NCBI RefSeq assembly: GCF_026810505.1
Contig: NZ_CP101750.1
Span: forward strand, 7,800,515 to 7,864,514
Length of the DNA: 64,000 nt
Origin: Streptomyces sp. Je 1-369
Lineage (GTDB): Bacteria > Actinomycetota > Actinomycetes > Streptomycetales > Streptomycetaceae
Direction of reading: 5' to 3'
The translations under genes and the position numbers were made by a program. The notes below the pieces were generated by a model. The model saw only the letters and a program-made list of their open reading frames with translations, ran no database searches and was not told where the DNA came from. Shown here one piece after another: positions 40,801 to 50,000 of this stretch. How positions within the stretch are numbered: the first letter of the stretch is position 1; every line of letters starts with the position of its first letter.

Positions 40801-40960
40801 ACACCTCGACGCCGACGCGGTCACGTCCCGGCTGGAATCGCTCCTGTCGAAGTGGAAGTCGGCCAGTGCGGTGCCCGGCTCGGGCAGTACGAAGGAGCAG
40901 CTCAAGGTTGCCACGACCGACCAGGTCCTCGACTTCATCGACAAAGAACTGGGTGTGTGA
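28880..40960 (+). CDS. monAIV: modular type I PKS subunit 4: modules 5 and 6
   Basis: A 4026-residue bimodular PKS. The N-terminus is extended by three copies of STGxP/STE, encoded by a 15-bp tandem repeat, before the docking coil TEAKLRQYLKR. Module 5: KS (Cys220), AT (Ser681), DH (His990, Asp1173), KR (Ser1599, Tyr1612), ACP (Ser1776). Module 6: KS (Cys2015), AT (Ser2468), DH (His2778, Asp2949), ER (about 3215-3550), KR (Ser3689, Tyr3702), ACP (Ser3900). The C-terminal docking helix ends FIDKELGV. A GGAG site lies 11 nt upstream of ATG 28880. The ethylmalonyl-type AT in module 5 is the strongest single marker for MonAIV. Module 6 shares long identical DNA blocks with module 8. Confidence 0.93.
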   Translation: MSSAEVSSTGAPSTGTPSTEAKLRQYLKRVTVDLGQARQRLREVEERAQEPIAIVSMACRFPGDTRTPEALWDLVAAGGDAVGDFPTNRGWDLENLYHPDPEHPGTSYVRRGGFLHDAPGFDASFFGISPREALAMDPQQRVLMETAWQLLERAGIDPASLKLTPTGVYIGAGVLGFGGAQPDKAVEGHLLTGNALSVLSGRISFTLGLEGPSVSVDTACSSSLVSMHLAAQALRQGECDLAMAGGVTIMSTPGAFTEFSRQGALSPDGRSKAFAASADGTGFSEGAGLLLLERLSDARRNGHEVLAVIRGSAVNQDGASNGLTAPNGPSQERVIRAALANAGLGAAEVDAVEAHGTGTRLGDPIEAGALHATYGRERDDDHPLWLGSVKSNIGHPQGAAGVAGVIKMVMALRRELLPVTLYVDEPTPHVDWSSGTVRLLTEPVQWKRGERPRRAGVSAFGMSGTNAHVILEEAPEAPEAPDELAPRPAADVAAREQSAAAVVPWVVSARGEDALRAQAALLAAHVDDDRRQAPPTDVGWSLATTRSVFENRAVVVGTDHAALLDGLRSLADGEASPDVVSGAAGATGPGPVMVFPGQGGQWVGMGARLLDESPVFAARIAECEQALSAYVDWSLTDMLRGDGSELSRIDVVQPVLWAVMVALAAVWADQGIEPAAVVGHSQGEIAAACVVGAISLDEAARIVSVRSVLLRTLSGRGGMASLGMSQEQAAELIDGHPGVVVAAVNGPSSTVISGPPEGIEAVVADAQERGLRARAVASDVAGHGPQLDAILDELTDKLAGIRPAATDVAFYSTVTAAHLTDTTVLDTAYWVRNVRRTVRFADTIDALLADGYRLFIEASPHPVLNLALESIVERADVSASVIPTLRRDHGDTAQLARAAAQAFTAGADVDWRRWFPADPAPRTVDLPTYAFQRQDFWITPTAGRSGDPAGLGLAASGHPLLGASVGLASGDVHLLSGRVSRQSAAWLDDHVVAGHALVPGAAQVEWVLRAADEAGCPALEELTLQTPLVLPDAGGLRIQVVVDAADTDGRRDVRLFSRLDDTDSDDAFASDRPWTCHATGALGPERPSERPSEEVLGDAEPEPLDGAWPPSGAEPVSPDDLYAQADRTGYGYGPAFRGVRALWRHGRDVLAEVTLPEEAGDPDGFGIHPALLDAVLQPAALLLPPTESAQVWLPFAWNDVVLHAVRATAVRVRLTLLGERVDQGLRIDVADAVGAPVLTVRDLRSRPTDTERLAAAGVRERHGLFDLKWLAPDHAGGHEVYGTLDSAPDSWVTLGEDVADLTALLTSIESGAPTPPLVAASVAPAPADDGLALATHVLDLVQAWLAVPLHDSRLVLVTRGAVAYDGNGNGNGGGCGDGDVDVAAAAVWGLVRSAQSENPDRFTLIDLGPDDTLADAMDAVRLDEPQLAFHHGEIRVPRLIRAAQDGRAGEGVSEKQTQLDPDGTVLITGGSGVLGRLVAEHLVREWGVRHLLLASRRGDRTPNSDELRMLLTELGATTVDIAAADVADAEAVAALIASVDPARPLTGVIHAAGVLDDAVVTAQTHESLARVWAAKATAARLLHEATREIPLGLFAVFSSAAASLGSPGQANYAAANAYCDALMQHRRAHELAGLSIAWGLWRATSGMTGQLSDTDLARMKRTGFAALTDEGGLALLDAARAHDHAYVVAADLDPRAVTDGLSPLLRTLTAPATRRRVASEGLADGALAARLVGLDEDGRLELLTGVVREYVAAVLGHGSASRVSVDTAFKDLGFDSLTAVELRNRLSAACDVRLPATLIFDHPTPQALATHLVHRLAGTSVPAPTPAAPRRRPATTDSADIDDPVAIVAMTCRFPGGVSSADDLWDLLDSRTDAMGGFPTDRGWDLGRLFHPDPEHTGTTYADQGGFLPDAGDFDAAFFGINPREALAMDPQQRLLLEASWEVFERAGIDPTTLKGSLTGTYVGLMNHDYAKSFPEADAQLEGYAYLASTGSMVSGRVAYTFGLEGPAVTVDTACSSSLVSIHLAAQALRQGECDLALAGGVTVMADPDMFAGFARQRGLSPDGRCKPYAAAADGVGFSEGVGVLLLERLSDARRNGHRVLSVVRGSAVNQDGASNGLTAPNGPSQERVIRQALASGRLVAADVDVVEGHGTGTTLGDPIEAQALLATYGQGRSVGRPVWLGSVKSNIGHTQAAAGVAGVIKMVMAMRHGVVPASLHVDEPTPHVDWGSGAVRLAGEAVPWPDADRGVRRAGVSSFGASGTNAHVIVEHVPEPAGEPVVAADDDGALVPWVVSARSPRALRGQARRLSTFAEDVSRAPLTEVGWSLLGTRALHERRAVVLAADRAELVAGLDALAAGEPHPALIVPSSSQLPVGDDVVWLFSGQGSQVVGMGAGLYERFPVFAEAFDEVCGLLDVELGGSVREVVFEGPRERLDHTVWAQAGLFALQVGLARLWVSVGVRPDVVVGHSVGEIAAAHVAGVFSLADACRVVGARARLMGALPEGGAMCAVQATREELAADVDGSGVSVAAVNTPDSTVISGPVVEVERVVALWREKGRKTKALSVSHAFHSVLMEPMLADFTEAIRGVEFAEPTIPLISNVTGEEAGAEITASGYWARHVRQAVLFQPAIAQVADRAGVFVELGPAPVLATAAQRTLDDVADTRGGFEPVVTASLHAGLPDDVAFAQAMARLHAGGVDVDWSVFFPAGPAPRTVELPTYAFQRERFWLAGRAGSGDAAGLGLVAAGHPLLGAAVEFADRGGCLLTGRLSRSGVSWLADHEVGGAVLVPGAALVEWALRAGDEVGCATLDELMLQAPVVVPETAGLRVQVVVDEAGEDGRRGIHVYSRPDVDASTVLDGDDSWVCHATGLLAPESPLAVGEMAGAWPPVDAEPLGVEGFYATAAADGYGYGPAFQGLQAVWRHGQDLLAEVALPEAAGTHDGYGIHPALLDAALHPLLVSRLQENSGDDQLYVPFAWTGVSLRAVGATTVRVRLRPAGESAEHGVSVTVTDATGGLVLSADALQTRPVQRGQLVAAQQRDVRGLFAVEWTPLMLPSSLEGAGVGSEWVALSGEGGGLAGVVSVVGDVAPWAVLAPVDASGGDGLRVAEGVLSLVQEFLAASELEESRLLVVTRSAVDTSGDGDVDASAAAVWGLVRSAQSENPGRFVLLDIDGDLRADDPDVVLPQSLLRQAVEDLGEPQLALCDGVLHIPRLTRARRSSGIVAPPGEAAWRLRMVNDGSLDDLAAVACPEVLEPLASGQVRLSVHAAGINFRDVLVALGMVPAYGAMGGEGAGVVTEVGPGVTHLSVGDRVMGVFEGAYGPVAIADARMVAPVPRGWDMREVAGMPAAFLTAWYGLVELAGLKAGERVLIHAATGGVGMAAVQIARHLGAEVFATASPAKHGVLEEMGIDAAHRASSRDLAFEDVFHQATDGRGVDVVLNSLAGEFIDASLRLLGEDGGRFLEMGKTDVRAAEEVGAEYPGVTYTVYDLVGDAGPERVGRMLDQLGELFASDRLKALPVRSWPLGKAQEAFRFMSQAKHTGKLVLEIPPALDPEGTVLITGGTGALGQVVAEHLVREWGVRHLLLASRRGPGAPGSTELVARLAELGATADIVVADVSDPVSVAELVGKTDPSHPLTGVVHAAGVLEDAVVTAQTRGGLGRVWAAKATAAANLHEATHDLRLGLFVVFSSAAATLGSPGQANYAAANAYCDALMQHRRAHGQAGLSVGWGLWESTHEKTGNATDGTTGAGAGGKTGGVTDGMTGGMTGGLTSTDIARMSRIGVNGMTDAHGLALLDAAYRNGRPHLVGFNLDLRTLATHPVETRPALLRGLAAPTTGGANRPTATAGGQPADLAGRLAALPPTDRHHTLVRLIREQAATVLGHHPDSFTPGSTFKELGFDSLTAVELRNRLSAATGLRLPSGLVFDHPDADVLAEHLGAQLAPDGDTPTGGQEATDPLLRDLAKLEHALSSAHVEHLDADAVTSRLESLLSKWKSASAVPGSGSTKEQLKVATTDQVLDFIDKELGV
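29026..34335 (+). other. extension module 5: KS-AT(ethylmalonyl-type)-DH-KR-ACP
   Basis: The AT specificity loop reads VAGH (780-783), neither HAFH nor YASH. xAGH loops are typical of ATs taking ethylmalonyl-CoA or other larger extenders. DH has HVVAGHALVP (His990) and DAVLQ (Asp1173; the usual final His is Gln, a common variant). KR has GGSGVLG, LDD, Ser1599, Tyr1612. No ER. The KS carries the variant RQGALSPDGRSK where its sisters have [12 protein letters not shown]. Predicted product is an alkene with an ethyl branch, monensin C16=C17. Monensin B arises when methylmalonyl is used at this position. Confidence 0.88.
35128..35690 (+). repeat. KS6 block nearly identical to KS8 (47398-47955)
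   Basis: About 560 bp of the second half of KS6 recurs almost unchanged in KS8, with a further shared block at 34615-34760 / 46896-47033. Both copies are rich in GTG, TTG, GGT and GAT codons, unlike the C-ending codons immediately upstream. Conservation of third positions indicates recent copying rather than protein-level selection. Confidence 0.8.
36008..36780 (+). repeat. AT block shared by modules 6, 8 and 9
   Basis: About 770 bp of the malonyl-type AT of module 6 is nearly identical to 48305-49075 in module 8 and 55085-55855 in module 9, which lie in three different genes. All three have the same T-rich codon style, for example in the segment encoding [13 protein letters not shown]. Copies differ by scattered single bases, such as Val/Glu/Lys changes after VISG. 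The malonyl-type AT3 (18280-19150) does not share the block at DNA level. Confidence 0.82.
36986..37495 (+). repeat. AT-DH junction block shared by modules 6 and 8 (49277-49786)
   Basis: About 510 bp encoding the post-AT linker and the first half of DH, including the HxxxGxxxxP motif, is nearly identical in the two modules. It ends abruptly within the DH at the codons for LLAPE, after which the two sequences diverge in both DNA and protein. Confidence 0.8.
39466..40065 (+). repeat. KR block shared by modules 6 and 8 (51774-52375)
   Basis: About 600 bp running from the end of ER through the KR Rossmann loop and catalytic Ser/Tyr to the WGLWE motif is nearly identical in modules 6 and 8, apart from a short divergent patch near 39680-39740 / 51985-52045. 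The adjacent ER segment (38935-39140) is also shared with 51238-51440 and with ER2 (14455-14640). Confidence 0.78.
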
Positions 40961-40990
40961 AACGACCGTGCACGGCGCGACAACCACGCT

Positions 40991-41024
40991 GAAGGCTGGG
41001 TGAACTCTCATGGCGAGTGAAGAG
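40991..41024 (+). promoter_or_regulatory. ribosome-binding leader of subunit 5, copy of the 9747-9780 leader
   Basis: GAAGGCTGGGTGA followed by ATGGCGAGTGAAGAG repeats the junction seen before subunit 2. The distance from the codon after the docking-helix Val to the next ATG is 52 nt here and 51 nt at the subunit 1/2 junction, so the two junctions look like descendants of one sequence. The AAGG is a weak ribosome site. Confidence 0.6.
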
Positions 41025-44000
41025 GAACTGGTCGACTACCTCAAGCGGGTCGCCGCCGAACTGCACGACACCCGGCAACGTCTGCGTGAGGTGGAGGACC
41101 GCAGGCAGGAGCCGGTGGCCGTCGTCGGCATGGCCTGCCGTTTCCCCGGCGGCATCGAGACCCCCGAAGGCCTGTGGGACCTGGTCGCCGCCGGTGACGA
41201 CGCCATCGAACCCTTCCCCACCGACCGCGGCTGGGACCTGGAGGGCATCTACCACCCGGACCCCGACCACCCCGGAACCTGTTACGTCCGCGAAGGCGGC
41301 TTCCTCACCGCCGCCGACCGTTTCGACTCCGACTTCTTCGGGTTCAGCCCGCGCGAGGCGCTGGCCAGCAGCCCGCAACTGCGACTGCTCCTGGAGACGT
41401 CCTGGGAGGCACTCGAACGGGCGGGCATCGACCCCGCCTCGCTCAAGGGCAGCCCCACCGGCGTCTACGTCGGCGCCGCCACCACCGGCAACCAGACCCA
41501 GGGCGACGCGGGGGGCAGGGCGACGGAGGGCTACGCGGGCACCGCACCCAGCGTCCTCTCGGGCCGTGTCTCCTTCACGCTCGGCCTGGAGGGCCCGGCG
41601 GTGACCGTCGAGACAGCCTGCTCCTCCTCGCTGGTGGCGATGCACCTGGCGGCCAACGCGCTGCGCCAGGGCGAGTGCGATCTGGCCCTGGCGGGCGGCG
41701 TCACCGTCATGTCCACCCCGGAGGTGTTCACCGGCTTCTCGCGCCAGCGCGGTCTGGCCCCCAACGGCCGCTGCAAGCCGTTCGCGGCAGCGGCCGACGG
41801 CACCGGATGGGGCGAGGGCGCGGGCCTGATCCTCCTGGAACGCCTCTCCGACGCCCGCCGCAACGGCCACAACGTCCTCGCGGTCATCCGCGGCTCCGCC
41901 ATCAACCAGGACGGCGCCAGCAACGGCTTCACCGCACCCAACGGCCCCTCGCAGCGCCGCGTCATCCGCCAGGCACTCGCCGGCGCCAACCTGTCCACGT
42001 CGGAGATCGACGTCGTCGAGGCACACGGCACGGGCACCAAACTCGGCGACCCCATCGAGGCCGAGGCGCTCATCGCCACGTACGGCAAGGAGCGCGAGGA
42101 CGACCGTCCGCTGTGGCTCGGCTCGGTCAAGTCCAACATCGGTCACACGCAGGCCGCGGCGGGCGTGGCGGGTGTCATCAAGATGGTGATGGCGCTGCGA
42201 CGCGAGCTGCTGCCCGCCACCCTGAACGTCGACGAGCCGACCCCGCACGTCCAGTGGGACGGCGGCGGAGTACGCCTCCTCACCGAGCCCGTGCCGTGGT
42301 CGCGCGGCGACCGCCCACGCCGCGCCGGCGTCTCCTCCTTCGGCATCTCGGGCACGAACGCGCACGTCATCCTGGAGGAGGCGCCCGCGGAGTCGGCCGA
42401 GGCAGCCGAGGACTCGGAGGCGGTGCGGCCGCCGGAAACGGCGCCGGGTGCGGTGGTGCCGTGGGTCGTTTCCGGACGGTCCGAAGAGGCGTTGCGCGAA
42501 CAGGCGCGGCGGCTGGGTGAGTTCGTGGCCGGGGATGTGGAGGCGGCGCCGCCCGGAGAGGTTGGCCGGTCGCTGGCCATAGCGCGGTCGGTGTTCGAGC
42601 ACCGGGCTGTGGTGGTGGGCCGGGACCGGGATGAGCTGGTGGCCGGGGTCGCGGCGCTGGCCGCGGGCGAGGTGTCCGCCGATGTGGTGTCGGGGGTGGC
42701 GTCCGGTGATGTGGGTCCTGGACCGGTGTTGGTGTTTCCGGGGCAGGGGTCGCAGTGGGTGGGGATGGGGGCCCAACTGCTGGATGAGTCTTCCGTGTTC
42801 GCGGCACGTATCGCCGAGTGCGAGCAGGCGCTTTCCGCGTACGTGGACTGGTCGCTGAGTGAGGTGCTGCGCGGGGACGGGTCCGAACTCTGCCGAGTCG
42901 AGGTCGTGCAGCCTGTGTTGTGGGCGGTGATGGTGTCGCTCGCTGCGGTGTGGGCTGATCAGGGGATCGTCCCGGCCGCTGTGATCGGGCACTCGCAGGG
43001 CGAGATGGCCGCCGCGTGCGTTGCGGGCGCGCTGTCGCTGGAGGATGCGGCGCGGATCGTGGCGGTACGTAGTGACGCGCTGCGGCAGTTGCAGGGGCAC
43101 GGCGACATGGCGTCCCTGGGGACCAGTGCCGAGCAGGCCGCGGAGCTGATCGGCGACCTGCCGGACGTGAGCATCGCCGCCGTCAACGGGCCCTCCTCGA
43201 CCGTCATCTCGGGGCCGCCCGAGCACGTGGCGGCCGTTGTCGCCGAGGCGGAGGCCGCCGGGCTGCGCGCCCGTGTCATCGACGTCGGCTACGCCTCCCA
43301 CAACCCCCAGATCGACGCACTCCACGACCTCCTCACCGAACGCCTCGCCGACATCCGGCCCGTGTCGACGGACGTGGCGTTCTACTCGACGGTCACGGCC
43401 GAACGCCTCGCGGACGCCGCGGCGTTGGACACGGACTACTGGGTGACCAACCTCCGTCAGCAGGTCCGTTTCGCCGACACGGTGGAGGCGCTGCTTGCCG
43501 ATGGCTACCGGTTGTTCATCGAGGCCAGCGCCCATCCGGTGCTGGGTCTTGGTATGGAGGAGACGATCGAGCGGGCGGATGTGTCCGCCACGGTGGTTCC
43601 GACTTTGCGGCGTGATCACGGTGATGTCGCTCAGTTGACCCGTGCTGCCGCGCAGGCGTTCGTGGCGGGTGCGGAGGTCGACTGGCGGCGCTGGTTCCCG
43701 GCCGGGCCGACACCTCGTACCGTGGACCTGCCCACGTACGCCTTCCAACGCCGACGCTACTGGCTGCCGGTCGACGGCGTCGGGGATGTGCGTTCCGCGG
43801 GGCTGCGGCGGCTGGAACACGCGTTGTTGCCCGCCGCGCTCGGGCTCGCCGACGGTGCGCTCGTACTGACGGGACGGCTCTCGGCGACCGGTGGTGCCGA
43901 CTGGCTCGCCGACCACGCCGTGGCGGGCACGACGCTCGTCCCCGGCGCCGCACTGGTCGAGTGGGCTCTCCAGGCCGCCGACGAGGCGGGCTGCCCCACC

Positions 44001-47000
44001 CTGGAGGAGCTGACGCTCCAGGCACCCCTGGTGCTGCCGGGTACCGGAGGCCTTCAGGTCCAAGTCGTCGTGGGCGCGGCCGACGAGCAGGGCGGCCGAC
44101 GGGAGGTACGGGTCTTCTCGCGCACCGAATCCGAATCCGAATCCGAATCCGCAGGCGCGGGCGCGGGCGCGGGCGCGGGCGCGTTCGATGGTGGGTCGGG
44201 CCGGGACGGGGACTGGCTGTGCCACGCGACCGGTGTGCTGAGCCCCGACCCCGGTGACGTACACGATGGGCTGAGCGGACAGTGGCCGCCGACGGACGCC
44301 GAACCGGTACAGATCGGTGATCTCTACGAGCGGGCCGCGTCGGCAGGGTACGAGTACGGGCCGTCGTTCCAAGGCCTGCGTGCCGTATGGCGGCAGGGGG
44401 ATGACCTGCTCGCCGAGGTACAGCTGCCGGAACAGGCGGGCTCGACGGACGGCTTCGGCATCCACCCCGTCCTGCTGGACGCCGCGCTGCACCCGGCGCT
44501 GCTCCTCGCCGGGGACACCTCCTCCGACGCGAACCGGACCCCCGATCTCCCGTTCGCGTGGAACGGGGTGTCCCTGTGGGCGACGGGCGCCGCCACCGTA
44601 CGGGTGCGGCTGACCCCGTACGGAGGCGGGGACGGAGACGGGGACGAGGGTGAAGGCGGTGGCTCGCTGCGCGTGACCGTCGCCGATGCCACGGGTGAGC
44701 CCGTGCTCAGCGTGGACTCCCTGGCGCTGCGCCCGGCCGACCCCGAGGTGCTGCGCTCGGCGGGCCGGGTGGGTGGCGTCATCCCCAACCTGTTCACTGT
44801 GGAGTGGAACGTGCTGCCACTGGTGCCCTCGGCGCCTTCGGCGGCAGTTGCGGGGGAGAGCGGCGACGGGTGGGTGGTGCTCGGTCAGGAGGCGCCTGCT
44901 TGGGCGCATCCGGACACCCCTCAATACGCCGATCTACCGGCGTTGCTGGCCTCCCTGGCCTCCTCGGCCTCCTCGGCCTCCTCGGAAGAGGGGACGCAGG
45001 CTCCCGCGACCGTCCTGGTCGAGGCCGCCGTCTCCGCCTCCGCCTCCGGGACGGTCGACGCGCAAGGGCGGGCCGCCGCCGAGCACGTCCTGAGCCTGCT
45101 CCGGGAGTGGCTCGCCGAGCCGCGTCTCGCCGAGACCCGGCTCGTACTGGTCACCCATGGCGCGGTGCCTGTGTCCGTACCGGCGTCGATTCCGACGGCC
45201 GACGCTGAGGACGACCGCAACCCCGACCCCGGGGCCATCGACGTTCCCGCGGCCGCGCTATGGGGCCTGATACGCGCCGCGCAGGCCGAACACCCGGACC
45301 GCTTCGTCCTGTTGGACACGTTGGCCACGTCCGAGACGTCCGAGACGTCCGAGACGGCGGACACGATGGGCGCGGATGCAGCCGTCGTCGCCGCAGCCCT
45401 CGCGACCGGCGAGCCCCAGCTGGCCGTGCGGGGGGAAGTCGCACTGGCCCCCCGCCTGGCCCGAGCTACTGCTACCGCAACCGCAACCGCAACCGCCACC
45501 GCCACCGGCGATGATTCCGCATCCGACGCACCGAAGACCCCACCCCTCACCCCCCACGGCACCGTCCTCATCGCCGGTGGCACCGGAATGATGGGCGGCC
45601 TCGTCGCAGAGCACCTGGTCAGCGCATGGTCGGTACGGCACCTCCTGCTCGTCGGCCGACAAGGCCCCGACGCCCCCGGCGCCCGCGAACTCGCCGACCG
45701 GCTCACCGCTCTCGGCGCCGCCGTCCACATCGTCGCGGCCGACCTGACGGACGCGCGAGCCACCGCCGACCTGGTCGCGTCGGTCGACCCCGCGCACCCG
45801 CTGACCGGTGTGATCCACGCCGCCGGTGTCCTGGACGACGCCGTGGTCACGGCACAGACCACCGAGCAGCTGGCGAGGGTATGGGCGGCCAAGGCCTCCG
45901 TCGCCGCCAACCTGGACGCGGCCACCGCGGACCTGCCGCTCGGTCTCTTCCTCATGTTCTCCTCCGCGGCCGGTGTACTCGGCAACGCGGGCCAGGTCGG
46001 CTACGCCGCCGCCAACGCCTTCGTCGACGCCCTGGTAGCTCGCCGCCGCGCGGCAGGCCTGCCGGGCCTGTCGATCGCGTGGGGCCTGTGGGCGCGCGGC
46101 AGCGCCATGACCCGCCACCTGGACGACGCCGACCTCGCGCGGCTGCGCGCCAGTGGTGTGAAGCCGCTGCTGGACGAGCAGGGCCTCGCCCTCCTCGACG
46201 CGGCACGCGCAGCCGCGACGCGCACCTCGCTGCTGGTCGCGGCGGGCATCGACGTACGCGAACTGTCCACCGATGACGTACCGGCGATCCTGCGCAACCT
46301 CACGGGCCGGGCCCGCCGGAAGGCCGCGGCCGACTCCGCCGTGGACAAGGGCGCGCTGGAGCGACGGCTCGCGGGCCTGGACGACACGGAGCGCCGGGCC
46401 GCCGTCACCGATGTCGTACGTGAGTGCGTGGCGGCGGTGCTGGGCCACAGGTCGCTCTCAGACGTACGGACCGAGGCCAACTTCAAGGACCTGGGCTTCG
46501 ACTCGCTCACTGCCGTCCAGCTGCGCAACCGCCTCTCGGCGGCCAGCGGCCTTCGCCTGCCCGCCACACTCGCCTTCGACCATCCCACCCCCCAGGCTCT
46601 CGCGGCCTACCTCTGCACCCGCCTGGGCGGAGTGACCGCGGCCCCCGCCGCGCCGGTCGCGCTGCCCGCCGCCACGACGGACGACCCGGTGGTGATCGTC
46701 GCCATGGCCTGCAAGTACCCGGGCGGCGTGGCATCGCCCGAAGGACTCTGGGACCTGGTCGCGGCGGGCGTGGACACGGTCGGCGAGTTCCCGACCGGCC
46801 GCGGCTGGGACCTGGAACGCCTCTTCCACCCCGACCCGGACCACCCCGGCACCAGCTACGCCGACGAAGGCGCCTTCCTCCCCGACGCGGGTGATTTCGA
46901 TGCGGCGTTCTTCGGGATCAATCCGCGGGAGGCGTTGGCGATGGATCCGCAGCAGCGTCTGTTGCTGGAGGCGTCGTGGGAGGTGTTCGAGCGTGCGGGC

Positions 47001-50000
47001 ATCGACCCGACGACGCTCAAGGGCAGCCTGACCGGCACGTACGTCGGTGTCATGTACCACGACTACGCGGCCGGCCTGGCCCAGGACGCCCAGCTGGAGG
47101 GCTACTCCATGCTCGCCGGTTCCGGCAGCGTGGTCTCCGGCCGGGTCTCCTACACCCTGGGCTTGGAGGGCCCTGCGGTGACGGTCGACACGGCGTGCTC
47201 GTCGTCGCTGGTCTCCATCCACCTGGCGGCCCAGGCGCTGCGCCAGGGCGAGTGCAGTCTCGCCCTCGCGGGCGGCGTCACCGTCATGGCGACCCCCGAG
47301 GTCTTCACCGGTTTCTCGCGTCAGCGCGGCCTGGCCCCCGACGGCCGCTGCAAGCCGTTCGCGGCCGCGGCGGACGGCACGGGCTGGGGCGAGGGTGTCG
47401 GCGTGCTGCTTCTGGAGCGGTTGTCGGACGCGCGCCGGAATGGGCATCGGGTTCTGTCGGTGGTGCGGGGTTCTGCGGTGAATCAGGACGGTGCGAGTAA
47501 TGGTCTGACGGCGCCGAATGGTCCGTCGCAGGAGCGGGTGATTCGGCAGGCGTTGGCGAGTGGCCGGTTGGTGGCTGCTGATGTGGATGTGGTGGAGGGG
47601 CACGGGACGGGGACGACGCTGGGTGATCCGATCGAGGCGCAGGCGTTGCTGGCGACGTATGGGCAGGGGCGTTCGGTGGATCGGCCGGTGTGGTTGGGGT
47701 CGGTGAAGTCGAATATTGGTCATACGCAGGCGGCTGCGGGTGTTGCGGGTGTCATCAAGATGGTGATGGCGATGCGGCATGGTGTGGTGCCGGCGAGTTT
47801 GCATGTGGATGAGCCGACGCCGCATGTGGATTGGGGTTCGGGTGCGGTGCGGTTGGCGGGGGAGGCGGTGCCGTGGCCGGATGCTGATCGTGGGGTGCGT
47901 CGTGCGGGTGTGTCGTCGTTCGGTGCGTCGGGGACCAATGCACATGTGATTGTTGAGTACGTTCCTGAGCCTGAGCCTGGGCCTGCGGATGTGGTGCCGT
48001 CGCCGGGGGCTGGGGGAGTTGATGGCGGTGCGCTCGTGCCGTGGTTGGTGTCGGCGCGGAGCCCGCGGGCGTTGCGCGACCAGGCACGCCGCCTGCGCGA
48101 GGCAGTGACGGATGACGCGGCTGCGGCGGTACGTGACGTGGGCTGGTCGCTGCTGCGGTCGCGCTCATCGTTCGAGCAGCGCGCTGTGGTGATCGGGTCC
48201 GAGCGCCCCGAACTCCTTGCGGGACTCGATGCGTTGTCCGCCGGTGAGGCACATCCGACCTTGACGCGGACCCCAGAGGGCACGCTGGCCCCGAGCGGGA
48301 ACACGGTCTGGTTGTTCAGTGGTCAGGGCAGTCAGGTGGTGGGGATGGGGGCTGGGTTGTATGAGCGGTTCCCTGTGTTCGCGGCGGCCTTTGACGAGGT
48401 GTGCGGGCTGTTGGATGTGGAGTTGGGTGGTTCGGTTCGGGAGGTGGTGTTCGGGGGGCCGCGGGAGCGGTTGGATCACACGGTGTGGGCGCAGGCAGGG
48501 TTGTTCGCGCTCCAGGTGGGTTTGGCCAGGTTGTGGGTGTCGGTGGGTGTGCGGCCGGATGTGGTGGTCGGGCACTCGGTCGGGGAGATCGCGGCGGCGT
48601 ATGTTGCGGGGGTCTTCAGTTTGGCGGATGCGTGCCGGGTGGTGGGTGCGCGGGCGCGGTTGATGGGTGCGTTGCCCGAGGGCGGTGCGATGTGCGCGGT
48701 GCAGGCCACGCGGGAGGAGCTGGCGGCGGACCTTGAGGGTTCCGGTGTGAGTGTCGCGGCGGTCAATACCCCTGATTCCACCGTTATTTCGGGCCCTGTG
48801 GGTGAGGTGGAGAGGGTTGCTGCGCTGTGGCGGGAGAGGGGGCGTAAGACCAAAGCTCTCTCGGTCAGTCATGCGTTCCACTCGGTGTTGATGGAGCCGA
48901 TGCTGGCGGAGTTCACCGAGGCGATACGTGGGGTGGAGTTCGCGGCGCCGAAGATTCCGTTGCTGAGCAACGTCTCCGGTACGGAGGCGGGGGCTGAGAT
49001 CACCGCTCCGGAGTACTGGGCCAAGCATGTGCGGCAAGCGGTCCTCTTCCAGCCCGCGATCGCCGAGGTGGCGTCTCGCGCGGGCGTGTTCGTGGAGCTG
49101 GGCCCCGCCCCCGTACTCGTCACCGCCGCCCAGCACACCCTGGACGACCTCGTCGACCCGCAAGCGCCGGAGCCGGTACTCGTCTCCTCACTCGCCGGTG
49201 AACGCCCCGACGAGCAGGCGTTCATGGCAGCGATGGCCCGTCTCCACACGGCTGGGGTCGCCGTGGACTGGGCGGCCTTCTTCCCTGCTGACCCGGCGCC
49301 TCGCACGGTCGAGTTGCCCACGTATGCGTTCCAGCGGGAGCGGTTCTGGTTGGCGGGGCGTTCGGGGAGTGGGGATGCGGCGGGGCTGGGTTTGGTGGCG
49401 GCGGGGCATCCGTTGCTCGGTGCGGCGGTGGAGTTCGCCGACCGGGGTGGTTGCCTGTTGACGGGTCGGCTGTCGCGTTCCGGGGTCTCGTGGCTTGCTG
49501 ATCACGAGGTCGGCGGGGCTGTGCTGGTGCCGGGTGCGGCGTTGGTGGAGTGGGCGTTGCGGGCCGGTGACGAGGTCGGTTGTGCGACGCTGGATGAGTT
49601 GATGTTGCAGGCGCCTGTGGTGGTGCCGGAGACGGCCGGGCTGCGTGTGCAGGTTGTTGTGGACGAGGCGGGTGAGGATGGGCGGCGCGGCATACACGTC
49701 TACAGTCGCCCGGACGTCGACGCCTCCACGGTGCTGGACGGTGACGACTCGTGGGTCTGCCACGCCACCGGCCTACTCGCCCCCGAACCCGAGTCCGTAA
49801 CCGTCGAGGGATCGGCAGCCGGAATGTGGCCCGGAGTGGGCGCCGTGCCGGTGGACCTGGCAGGCTTCTACGAGCGCGTGGCCGACGCGGGCTATGCCTA
49901 CGGCCCGGCGTTCCGGGGCCTCCAGGCCGTGTGGCGGGACGGCCAGGATCTGCTGGCCGAGGTCGCCCTTCCGGAGGCCGCCGGTACGCACGACGGCTAC

